A DNA stretch of 64,000 bases, taken from contig NZ_BOOG01000013.1 in NCBI RefSeq assembly GCF_016863115.1, positions 116,488 through 180,487 on the forward strand, written 5' to 3'. Made by a program: the position numbers and the translations under genes. Origin of the DNA: Sphaerimonospora thailandensis. Lineage in GTDB: Bacteria; Actinomycetota; Actinomycetes; Streptosporangiales; Streptosporangiaceae. The stretch's first letter is position 1, and each line of letters begins with the position of its first letter. The notes below the pieces were generated by a model. It ran no database searches. It was not told where the DNA came from and saw nothing but the letters and a program-made list of their open reading frames with translations. Below are positions 41,871 through 48,842 of the stretch, one piece after another.

Positions 41871-43049
41871 GTGTCGTTGCCACCACTGGTAGAGCCGGCA
41901 GCCGAGCTGACCGTCGAAGAGGTGCGCCGCTACTCGCGCCACCTGATCATCCCCGATGTGGGCATGGCAGGCCAGAAGCGGCTGAAGAACGCCAAGGTGC
42001 TGTGCGTGGGTGCGGGCGGCCTCGGCGCTCCCGCGCTGTTGTACCTCGCGGCCGCCGGGGTCGGGACACTCGGCATCGTCGACTTCGACATCGTGGACGA
42101 GTCCAACCTGCAGCGGCAGGTCATCCACGGTCAGTCGGACATCGGCCGGCTCAAGGCCGAGTCGGCCGCCGCCACCGTCCGCGAGGTCAATCCGCTGGTC
42201 AACGTCGTGATCCACAACGTGGCGCTCACGACCGACAACGTGATGGACATCTTCTCCGGCTACGACCTGATCGTGGACGGGACCGACAACTTCGCCACCC
42301 GGTACATGGTCAACGACGCGGCCGTGCTGCTGGGCAAGCCGTACGTCTGGGGATCCATCTACCGCTTCGACGGCCAGGCCAGCGTGTTCTGGGCCGAGAA
42401 CGGCCCCTGCTACCGGTGCCTCTACCCCGAGCCCCCGCCGCCCGGCATGGTGCCGAGCTGCGCCGAGGGCGGCGTCCTCGGCGTGCTGTGCGCCGCCATC
42501 GGCTCCATCCAGGTCAACGAGGCCATCAAGGTCATCACCGGCATCGGCGAACCGCTGGTGGGCCGCCTCATGATCTACGACGCGCTGGAGATGAAGTACC
42601 GGGACGTCCGGGTGCGCAAGGACCCCGAGTGCCCGCTGTGCGGCAAGAACCCGACCATCACCGAGCTCATCGACTACGAGGCGTTCTGCGGCACGCTCTC
42701 GGAGGAGGCGCAGCAGGCCGCCGCCGAGTCGACGATCACCGCGGCCGAGCTCAAGGCGATGCTCGACGGGGGCGAAGACATCCACCTGATCGACGTTCGC
42801 GAGCCGAACGAGTACGAGATCGTCAGCATCCCGGGCGCCGTGCTGATCCCCAAGGGCGAATTCCTGAACGGCTCGGCCCTGGAAGGCCTGCCCCAGGACA
42901 AGAAGATCGTCCTGCACTGCAAGTCGGGCGCCCGGTCGGCGGAGGTCCTCGCGGTCCTCAAGAACGCCGGATTCTCCGACGCCGTCCACGTCGGCGGCGG
43001 CGTGCTCAGCTGGATCAAGACCGTCGACCCCACCCTCCCCACCTACTGA
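41871..43049 (+). CDS. moeZ: adenylyltransferase/sulfurtransferase MoeZ
   Basis: A 392-residue MoeB-rhodanese fusion. The E1-like adenylation domain has VLCVGAGGLGAPALLYLAAA and DFDIVDESNLQRQVIHG, with zinc Cys pairs PCYRC and CPLC. The C-terminal rhodanese has LIDVREPNEYEI and the active-site loop HCKSGARS. It activates and sulfurates sulfur-carrier proteins (ThiS/MoaD/CysO-like) for cofactor and Cys synthesis. Start GTG 41871. From memory it is Rv3206c. Confidence 0.93.
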   Translation: MSLPPLVEPAAELTVEEVRRYSRHLIIPDVGMAGQKRLKNAKVLCVGAGGLGAPALLYLAAAGVGTLGIVDFDIVDESNLQRQVIHGQSDIGRLKAESAAATVREVNPLVNVVIHNVALTTDNVMDIFSGYDLIVDGTDNFATRYMVNDAAVLLGKPYVWGSIYRFDGQASVFWAENGPCYRCLYPEPPPPGMVPSCAEGGVLGVLCAAIGSIQVNEAIKVITGIGEPLVGRLMIYDALEMKYRDVRVRKDPECPLCGKNPTITELIDYEAFCGTLSEEAQQAAAESTITAAELKAMLDGGEDIHLIDVREPNEYEIVSIPGAVLIPKGEFLNGSALEGLPQDKKIVLHCKSGARSAEVLAVLKNAGFSDAVHVGGGVLSWIKTVDPTLPTY

Positions 43050-43098
43050 CGACCAGCCCGTGATCTCGCGCTTGGGTGGGATCGTTGGCTCCGGTCGA

Positions 43099-43142
43099 CA
43101 GATGAGTACGGCCTTCGCCGAGGCGAAGGCCGTACTCATCTG
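43099..43142. terminator. perfect 21-bp bidirectional hairpin
   Basis: Arms 43099-43119 and 43122-43142 are perfectly complementary (CAGATGAGTACGGCC at the outer end). It sits between moeZ and the convergent winged-helix gene and probably terminates both. Confidence 0.8.
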
Positions 43143-43154
43143 GAGTCTGTGAGG

Positions 43155-43478
43155 TTACGAGGTGCCCGGGGTGTCGGCGGGCGGGAGGATCGCCAGGCCG
43201 CTGGGGGAGACGATCTTCTGTAGGTTGCTCACGTAAGTCCTGAACGCCGCGCGGCCCACGTCGGTGAGGCGATACCAGGTCCTCGGCCGCTTGCCGATGT
43301 GGCCCTTGCGCACGTGCACGTATCCGGCGGCCTCGAGTGCGCTGCCGTGTTTGGACAGGACCGAGTCGCTGACGCCGAGGGTGTCCCGTACGAAACCGAA
43401 CTCGACCTCCTCGCCGGCGGCCAGCAGCGAGACGATCTGCAACCGGACCGGCGCGTGAATGACCGGATCGAGATCCAT
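43155..43478 (-). CDS. winged-helix transcriptional regulator
   Basis: A 107-residue regulator, start MDLDPVIHAPVRLQIVSLLA at 43478; the frame is open from TTG 43523. The helix-turn-helix is FGFVRDTLGVSDSVLSKHGS and the wing contains VRKGHIGKRPRTWYRLTDVG. It resembles small MarR/ArsR-like winged-helix regulators. Its promoter carries two AAGTACTT sites (see 43612-43650), suggesting autorepression. The start overlaps the stop of a 24-residue frame (TGATG). Confidence 0.8.
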   Translation of the reverse strand: MDLDPVIHAPVRLQIVSLLAAGEEVEFGFVRDTLGVSDSVLSKHGSALEAAGYVHVRKGHIGKRPRTWYRLTDVGRAAFRTYVSNLQKIVSPSGLAILPPADTPGTS

Positions 43479-43552
43479 CAGAGTCCCGCTTCGAGCTTCC
43501 TCGCCATCCGCCGGGCTGCCCAACGTGAGATCAGCGGGCTGGTCACGGCCAT
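43478..43552 (-). CDS. 24-residue coupled small frame upstream of the regulator
   Basis: ATG 43552 with GAAGAGG 9 nt upstream encodes MAVTSPLISRWAARRMARKL and four more residues; its TGA overlaps the regulator ATG (TGATG). It could be a genuine leader or the scar of a membrane-protein gene whose end is conserved for coupling. Low confidence. Confidence 0.35.
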   Translation of the reverse strand: MAVTSPLISRWAARRMARKLEAGL

Positions 43553-43611
43553 GAAAGTGCCGCCTCTTCCGGGTTCACGCCGCGTTCCTCTCTTGTTTGC
43601 TTTCTACTGTG

Positions 43612-43650
43612 GAAAGTACTTTCTCCTTTCCATAACGTCAAGTACTTTCC
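43612..43650 (-). promoter_or_regulatory. promoter with two AAGTACTT operators
   Basis: GAAAGTACTTTC (43612-43623) is a perfect 12-bp palindrome; a second site CAAGTACTTTCC lies at 43639-43650. On the minus strand TTGACG (43641-43636) and TACTTT (43618-43613) form -35 and -10 with a 17-bp spacer. Each operator covers one promoter box, as expected for repression by the winged-helix protein. Confidence 0.6.
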
Positions 43651-43700
43651 AGGACGGTTTGCGGGGATCTCGACTCCGAGGGGCGTTAAGGTCACTGTCA

Positions 43701-44456
43701 ATGGGAATCGTGCCGGGGCGGGCGAACGGAGGCGTGGTGGGCGAAAGGCGGACCTGGCCGGCCCTGGCCGTCGCCTCCGCACTGACCCTCGTCTGCGCGA
43801 TCGTCGCCGGCGTCGCGGCCAACACCGCCCTCGCCGAGCTCACCCGTGGTCCCAGCGCCGACGAGGTACGGCAGGCCGCGGCGGCCGAGGTGGCACGGCG
43901 CTGGGAACGCTGGCCGGTGGGCAGGATCTTCCCCGCTACCCTGACGTACAACAGCGAGCAGGGCGGCGTGGAGCGGGCGCGGCGGGTCGGCGTCTCCTCC
44001 CGGTACGACTGCCGGTCCGCGACGGACACGCGGCTCCACAAGGCGCTGCGGGCGGCCGGTTGCCGGGCGATTCTGCGGGCCACCTACCTGGACGCGCTGC
44101 AGGGCATAGTGATCACTATAGGCGTCGCCGCGTTCCCCGACGCCCGCTCGGCGGCCTCCGCCGAGCACGCCTTTCCGCGTGACGGCGCCCCCGTCCCCGG
44201 GCTGCGCGCCCTCGCCTTCCCCGGGACCGTGACCGACCGCTTCAGCCAGGCCGGCCGGCAGGCGGCCACGGTACGGCAGGCCGGGCCGTACGTCGTGATG
44301 ACGACGGCGGGACAGGTGGACGGGCGTCCGGCCCGCGCGGTGGGCAGGCAGCGGCCGACGATGTTCTCGTTCACCGACGATCTGGCCGGTCAGGTCGCAT
44401 CCGCGCTCACCGCTCCGGCAGCCCCCGACTGCGCCGCCGAGGAGTGGCGGTGCTGA
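43701..44456 (+). CDS. membrane-anchored protein A of the mycosin cassette
   Basis: A 251-residue protein with one N-terminal membrane helix (WPALAVASALTLVCAIVAGV) and an extracytoplasmic domain. Conserved blocks with its paralog at 45916: VARRWERWPVGRIFP, ARRVGV, an internal Cys pair (DC / GC), LRATYLDALQG, LAFPGTVTDRF and AGPYVVMTTAG. No known domain. Start ATG 43701, preceded by TAAGGT 8 nt upstream (leaderless); GTG 43734/43737 are alternatives. It is followed after 1 nt by the subtilase, so the pair forms one unit. Confidence 0.75.
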   Translation: MGIVPGRANGGVVGERRTWPALAVASALTLVCAIVAGVAANTALAELTRGPSADEVRQAAAAEVARRWERWPVGRIFPATLTYNSEQGGVERARRVGVSSRYDCRSATDTRLHKALRAAGCRAILRATYLDALQGIVITIGVAAFPDARSAASAEHAFPRDGAPVPGLRALAFPGTVTDRFSQAGRQAATVRQAGPYVVMTTAGQVDGRPARAVGRQRPTMFSFTDDLAGQVASALTAPAAPDCAAEEWRC

Positions 44457-44457
44457 G

Positions 44458-45906
44458 GTGCTGACCTCGCTGAAGACGATCGCGCGCATGGTCGCCGCGA
44501 CCCTGGCCGCCACGGTCGCGGTGCTGACACCGGCCTTCACGACGCCGGCCTTCACGACGCCGGCCTTCACGACGCCGGCCTTCACCCCGCTGGGTGCGGT
44601 GGCGCGGGCCGACGACGTGCGGCTGAGCCAGCGCGACGTGCTGCGGACACTGGACGCGGCCAATGCCTGGACCATCACGAAAGGGCGCGGCGTGACCGTG
44701 GCGGTGCTCGACTCCGGTGTCGATCCCCGTCACCGCGACCTCGTCGGCTCGGTGGTCATCGGCAGGGACTTCACCGTGGGGGCGAACCCCCGCGGCGTCG
44801 GCGCGCTGCGCCTGCACGGCACCTACATGGCGTCGCTGATCGCCGGTCACGGGCACGGGCCGGGCGGCCGCGACGGCATCATCGGCGTGGCGCCGGAGGC
44901 GAAGGTGCTGTCGGTCCGGGTGATCCTGGAGGACGAGGAGCCGGGGTTCCGCACGTTCAACTCCGACCCCCGCTTCGAGGGCGTCGTGGCCAAGGGCATC
45001 CGGTACGCCGTGGACCACGGCGCCGACGTCATCAACCTGTCTCTCTCCAAGGATCTGCCCACCGAGGCGGAACGAGCGGCCATCCGGTACGCCATCTCCA
45101 AAGGCGTCATCCTCGTGGCCGCCGCGGGCAACGACGGCGCGGGCAAGCGCACCGCGCCGTACTCCTATCCAGCGTCGATCCCGGGGGTGATCTCGGTGGC
45201 CGCCGTGACCCCCGCGATGCGCCGCGCCTCGTTCTCCAACCGGAACTCCTCGGTGCTGGTGGCGGCGCCCGGGGTGGACATCCTCGGCGCCGGTCCCGGA
45301 GACGAATACTGGGTGGGGCGCGGCACCTCCCAGGCGACCGCCCTGGTGTCGGGCGTCGCCGCGCTCATCAAGGCGCGCCACCCCCGGATGGCGCCCGCGC
45401 TGGTCGCTCAGGCGCTGACCTCCTCCCCGGCGAGGAAGGGCGCCTACAACACCGCCATCGGCTTCGGCGTCGTCAACGCCTACCGGGCGCTGAACATCGC
45501 GGAGGGGCTCTCCCGGCACCGGGTCACGGCGACGGGACGCGGCGTGCGGGATCCGAAACGTGCCGTACGCGCCGCTGCCGCCGGCCGAGCCGACCCCATC
45601 GTCGTCGTGCGGCGTGACCGGAACGCGATCGTGCTCTACAGCGGCATCGGCCTGGCGGGCCTCGGCGGCGCCGGCGTCGGCCTGGCCGCGATCACCGTGC
45701 TCGCGCGGCGGGCCAGAAGAGGGAGCGCCAGAAACGGGAGCGCCAGAAGAGATGACGACGGACTACCGGGCCGTTTCGATTCGACGGCTCCGCCGTACGA
45801 CGGTGACTCCACGGCTCCGCCGTACGGTATCGGTTCGCCCGCTCCGCGACCCGAAGCAGCGAGATCGGCGACGTCGCCTCCTTGGTCGCAGGCCCCCCCG
45901 ACGTAG
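44458..45906 (+). CDS. mycosin-like membrane subtilase (active form)
   Basis: A 482-residue S8 protease with signal peptide, protease domain and a C-terminal membrane helix (IVLYSGIGLAGLGGAG), the mycosin layout. The catalytic residues are all present: D85 (VLDSGVD), H120 (LHGTYMASL), N225 (AAAGND) and S291 (RGTSQATALV). Mycosins belong to ESX/type VII secretion, but no ESX core genes are present here. The N-terminal PAFTT repeat follows the signal region. Start GTG 44458. Confidence 0.88.
   Translation: MLTSLKTIARMVAATLAATVAVLTPAFTTPAFTTPAFTTPAFTPLGAVARADDVRLSQRDVLRTLDAANAWTITKGRGVTVAVLDSGVDPRHRDLVGSVVIGRDFTVGANPRGVGALRLHGTYMASLIAGHGHGPGGRDGIIGVAPEAKVLSVRVILEDEEPGFRTFNSDPRFEGVVAKGIRYAVDHGADVINLSLSKDLPTEAERAAIRYAISKGVILVAAAGNDGAGKRTAPYSYPASIPGVISVAAVTPAMRRASFSNRNSSVLVAAPGVDILGAGPGDEYWVGRGTSQATALVSGVAALIKARHPRMAPALVAQALTSSPARKGAYNTAIGFGVVNAYRALNIAEGLSRHRVTATGRGVRDPKRAVRAAAAGRADPIVVVRRDRNAIVLYSGIGLAGLGGAGVGLAAITVLARRARRGSARNGSARRDDDGLPGRFDSTAPPYDGDSTAPPYGIGSPAPRPEAARSATSPPWSQAPPT
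44528..44590 (+). repeat. 15-nt tandem repeat coding PAFTT
   Basis: Four near-identical units of ACGCCGGCCTTCACG in the pro-region of the mycosin-like protease. Likely length-variable by slippage. Confidence 0.75.
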
Positions 45907-45915
45907 CATCGGAGT

Positions 45916-46797
45916 ATGCCGCCTGAGCACGACCGGCGCGCGCGGCCCGGTGACCGGCGACGCGATCTGACGCCCAGACCATCCGCCGGTCGGGCGCATG
46001 CGCGTCCCTGGCCGGGGACGAGGCGGCGGGCCGCGGCGGAGCGGGCGGCCAGGCAACGGGCCGAGCTGGCCCGGGGTGTGCGGTTCCGCTCGGTCTACCT
46101 CGCGATCATGGGCGTCGTCCTGGCCGTCGCCGCGATGAACGTGCTGCTCGGCTCGGTCGGCGTGATCAACGAGAGGCGCTCGCGCCCTCTCACCGAGGAC
46201 GAACGGGCGAGGTACGTCGCGCAGGACGTGGCGCGCCGCTGGCACGCGTGGCCGATCGGCATGGTCTTCCCGGAGGAGTTGCCGTACACGGCACTCGGCC
46301 GGGCGCGGCAGGACGCCCGCAGGGTGGGGGTGGCACCCGAGGCGCCCTGCACGGCTGCGCTCGACTCGCAGGTCACGTCGGTCCTCGGCCGGTACGGCTG
46401 TCGCACCGTGTTGCGCGCCACCTACGTCGACCAGACGGCCACCTTCGTCGTCACGGTGGGCATAGCCGTACTACGAGACGAGGAGGCCGGGCGGCGGGCG
46501 GCCGCCGAACTCCCGGTGGACGACCGCGTCGGCGTACGGCCGGCGGCGTTCCCCGGCACGATCACCGACACCTTCGGACCGGCGCAACGGCAGTGGACGG
46601 GCTGGGTCGGGGCGGGACCGTACATCGTCTTCGCGACGGCGGGGTACGCCGATGGCAGGACCCGGGAGTCGGTCCCGCCGGAGGAGTTGCCGAACAGCGA
46701 GATGGTGCCGGTGGCCCAGTCGATCGCCGGGCGCGTCGCGCGCGCCCTCGTGGAGCCCCCCGATGTGCCGCGCTGCACCCGGGGAGACTCGTGCTGA
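45916..46797 (+). CDS. membrane-anchored protein B of the mycosin cassette
   Basis: A 293-residue paralog of the 43701 product. It has a longer Arg/Pro-rich N-terminus, one membrane helix (YLAIMGVVLAVAAMNVLLG), then VARRWHAWPIGMVFPEEL, ARRVGV, LRATYVDQTATFVVTVGI, AFPGTITDTFG and AGPYIVFATAG. The Cys pair and the WxxWPxGxxFP motif are retained. It overlaps the start of the pseudo-protease gene, so each paralog is paired with a subtilase. Function unknown; it may bind or regulate its protease. Confidence 0.75.
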   Translation: MPPEHDRRARPGDRRRDLTPRPSAGRAHARPWPGTRRRAAAERAARQRAELARGVRFRSVYLAIMGVVLAVAAMNVLLGSVGVINERRSRPLTEDERARYVAQDVARRWHAWPIGMVFPEELPYTALGRARQDARRVGVAPEAPCTAALDSQVTSVLGRYGCRTVLRATYVDQTATFVVTVGIAVLRDEEAGRRAAAELPVDDRVGVRPAAFPGTITDTFGPAQRQWTGWVGAGPYIVFATAGYADGRTRESVPPEELPNSEMVPVAQSIAGRVARALVEPPDVPRCTRGDSC

Positions 46798-47996
46798 GGC
46801 GGGTCGCACTGCTCGGGATCGCACTGTGGGCGGTGCCGGTGGCCGTCCTGCCTCCGCTCGCCGCCGGACCCGCCGCCGCCGAGCCGGGCGGGGACGCGCG
46901 GCGCTGGGCCATGGACGCGGTCAACGCCCCGGCCGCCTGGCGGGTCACCAAGGGCTCGGGCGTGACCGTGGCGCTGCTGGGCGCGGATCGCCCGGACGAG
47001 GGTGTGCCGGAGCTGCGGGGCCGGGTCACACAGGGGCCCGACATGACGGGCCTCGACAGGGCGGACGGCGCGTACGGCGACGGGCCCGTCGGCCGCGACG
47101 GTACCGCGATCGCCTCCTTGATCGCCGGAAGTGGACGCGGCGGCGGGATCTCCGGTGTCGCCCCCGAGGCACGCGTCCTGGTCATCCCGGTCGTGGCGCG
47201 GGAGACCGGGCAGCCGTCCGGAGGGGGCTTCGTCGAGCCTGATCCGGGGCCGGGCCTGCTCGACGACACGCCGTTCGCCCGCGGGATCCGGTTCGCCGCC
47301 AACCAGGGGGCGGCGGTCATCTTCCTCCCCGCCCCGCACTATGGCGTGTCGCGCGCGGAGCGCGAAGCCGTCTCCTACGCGCTGTCACGGGGGGTCGTGC
47401 TGGTCGCCTCCGTGGGAGACGGCGGGCGCTCGGAGTACGCCAGGCGGAACGGCACGTCGTACTGGCGCTTCCCGGCCGGTTATCCCGGAGTCGTGGGGGT
47501 GGCCGCCGTCGATCGGCAGGGTCGCGGGACCCCGGAAAGCAGTGACAACCTGTCGGCTCTGGTCGCCGCGCCCGGGGCCGGTGTCCCGGTGGCGGTGCCC
47601 GGGGGCGGGTCCGGCACCGCGTCCGGGACCGGGATGGCGGGTGCGATCGTCGCCGGAACTGCTGCATTGATAAAAGCCAAATATCCCGATATGCCGCCCG
47701 AATTGGTGTCGCGGGCGCTGACCTCGACTTCTCGGCCCCACCCGCGTGCCGGTTACGACGACAAAGTGGGATTCGGCGTGGTGGACGCGGCGGCCGCCCT
47801 GACCAAAGCGGGGGAACTGCGCGGGTACGCCCGGACGGCGGGTGTGCGGGACGACGCGCATTTCGGCGGCGGCCGGCTTTCCGGGGCACCCGAGCGACCG
47901 GGCCCCGATCCCGTTAGGCTCTGGGTCTACGGCATCGCCGCGGCACTCGGGGTGGTCGGTTTCGGTGTCGCCGTCGGTGCGCTGGCCCGGCGTTGA
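46791..47996 (+). CDS. mycosin-like pseudo-protease (catalytic residues lost)
   Basis: A 401-residue S8-fold protein, same layout as 44458 (signal peptide, domain, C-terminal membrane helix WVYGIAAALGVVGFG). Aligned on conserved flanks, the catalytic Asp is G64 (ALLGADRP), the His is D103 (RDGTAIASL), the oxyanion Asn is D209 (ASVGDG) and the Ser is G280 (SGTGMAGAI). All four are replaced, while the fold motifs (GVAPEARV, FGVVDAA) are kept. It is probably a binding or regulatory partner rather than an enzyme. GTG 46791 overlaps the upstream stop. Confidence 0.83.
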   Translation: MLRRVALLGIALWAVPVAVLPPLAAGPAAAEPGGDARRWAMDAVNAPAAWRVTKGSGVTVALLGADRPDEGVPELRGRVTQGPDMTGLDRADGAYGDGPVGRDGTAIASLIAGSGRGGGISGVAPEARVLVIPVVARETGQPSGGGFVEPDPGPGLLDDTPFARGIRFAANQGAAVIFLPAPHYGVSRAEREAVSYALSRGVVLVASVGDGGRSEYARRNGTSYWRFPAGYPGVVGVAAVDRQGRGTPESSDNLSALVAAPGAGVPVAVPGGGSGTASGTGMAGAIVAGTAALIKAKYPDMPPELVSRALTSTSRPHPRAGYDDKVGFGVVDAAAALTKAGELRGYARTAGVRDDAHFGGGRLSGAPERPGPDPVRLWVYGIAAALGVVGFGVAVGALARR

Positions 47997-48013
47997 TCAC
48001 ATTCCTGTGATCA
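47994..48013. terminator. short hairpin at the end of the pseudo-protease gene
   Basis: TGATCACA and TGTGATCA, separated by TTCC, begin at the stop codon itself. The right part, TGTGATCACA (48006-48015), is a 10-bp palindrome, so it might also be an operator. Confidence 0.35.
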
Positions 48014-48111
48014 CATGTTGGCCGCCATTTGGCCGCGTTTCGGACGCGGTCATCGGTGTGTTCGCGTTTTGTGTTACAGGGCGGGGTCAAGTTTCGCTAA
48101 TGTCGCGCCTC

Positions 48112-48483
48112 ATGGGGTACGAGCTGCGCGTAGAGCGTGAAGCACCGCTTGCCTACGCCGAACTCGCGAGCGTGGTTTCGGCGGAGGCCGGATTCGAGCT
48201 GCGAGGGTCGCAGGAGGCCGGCGAGGTCGTTGCGTTTCATGGCGACTCGGCACACCATGTCGCGGCCTGGTCCGGGCGCCTGTCCGGCGCGCCCGGGTCG
48301 GACTGGCAGGTGGCCCAACTCGCCCGGCTCACCGCGCTGGTGGGAGCGAGGCTGGTGGGCGAGGACGGCGAGTCCTACGGCATCAGGGACGGCATCGTCG
48401 AGCAGGTGAACGGATCGTCGGCCTACGAGTTCGGCAAGCTCGAAGAGATCATCGCCGCCGGACCGGCCGAATGGAGCGCTTGA
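48112..48483 (+). CDS. conserved hypothetical protein
   Basis: A 123-residue protein; ATG 48112 is preferred because TAATGT lies 8 nt upstream (leaderless), with ATG 48100 as an alternative. Beginning MGYELRVEREAPLAYAELAS, beta-rich with VVAFHGDSAHHVAAWSG, it has a small alpha/beta look and no known motif. Its stop lies inside the first codons of the alkyltransferase-like gene (13-nt overlap), so the two are linked. Confidence 0.6.
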   Translation: MGYELRVEREAPLAYAELASVVSAEAGFELRGSQEAGEVVAFHGDSAHHVAAWSGRLSGAPGSDWQVAQLARLTALVGARLVGEDGESYGIRDGIVEQVNGSSAYEFGKLEEIIAAGPAEWSA

Positions 48484-48794
48484 GCGGCGGGCGCGGCGAG
48501 CCGTCGCCGTATGCGGACCGGGTGCTCGACGTGGTCGAGCGAATCCCGCCCGGCAAGGTCATGTCGTACGGCGACATCGCGGAATATCTCGGTGAGGGCG
48601 GCCCCCGGCAGGTCGGCCGCGTAATGTCCGACTGGGGCGGCGGGGTACCGTGGTGGCGGGTCGTCCACGCGGACGGCACCCCGGCGCGAGGCCTGGAGGA
48701 CCGGTTCCTGGCCAGGTGGCGGGAGGAAGGAACTCCCGCGCGCGGGGCACGGGTGGACATGCGTTCGGCGCGATGGGACGGACGGGCCTCCTGA
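48471..48794 (+). CDS. alkyltransferase-like (ATL) DNA-repair protein
   Basis: A 107-residue MGMT-fold protein with the winged-helix part (KVMSYGDIAEYLGEGGPRQV) and the active-site segment VPWWRVV. O6-alkylguanine transferases have PCHRV; here the acceptor Cys is W61 and the His is W62. ATL proteins bind alkylated bases without repair and recruit nucleotide excision repair. Most ATLs have PWHR, so the second Trp is slightly unusual. From memory Rv3204 is the mycobacterial ATL near moeZ. Confidence 0.88.
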   Translation: MERLSGGRGEPSPYADRVLDVVERIPPGKVMSYGDIAEYLGEGGPRQVGRVMSDWGGGVPWWRVVHADGTPARGLEDRFLARWREEGTPARGARVDMRSARWDGRAS

Positions 48795-48842
48795 CCGGAT
48801 TACCATTTCTAGAACGCCGGTCTCCGAAGGGTGGTGCCCCCT

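Noticed and set aside
43701..47996. An ESX/type VII secretion locus
   Set aside because: No EccB, EccC, EccD, EccE or WXG100 genes are present; only mycosin-like proteases and unknown membrane proteins.
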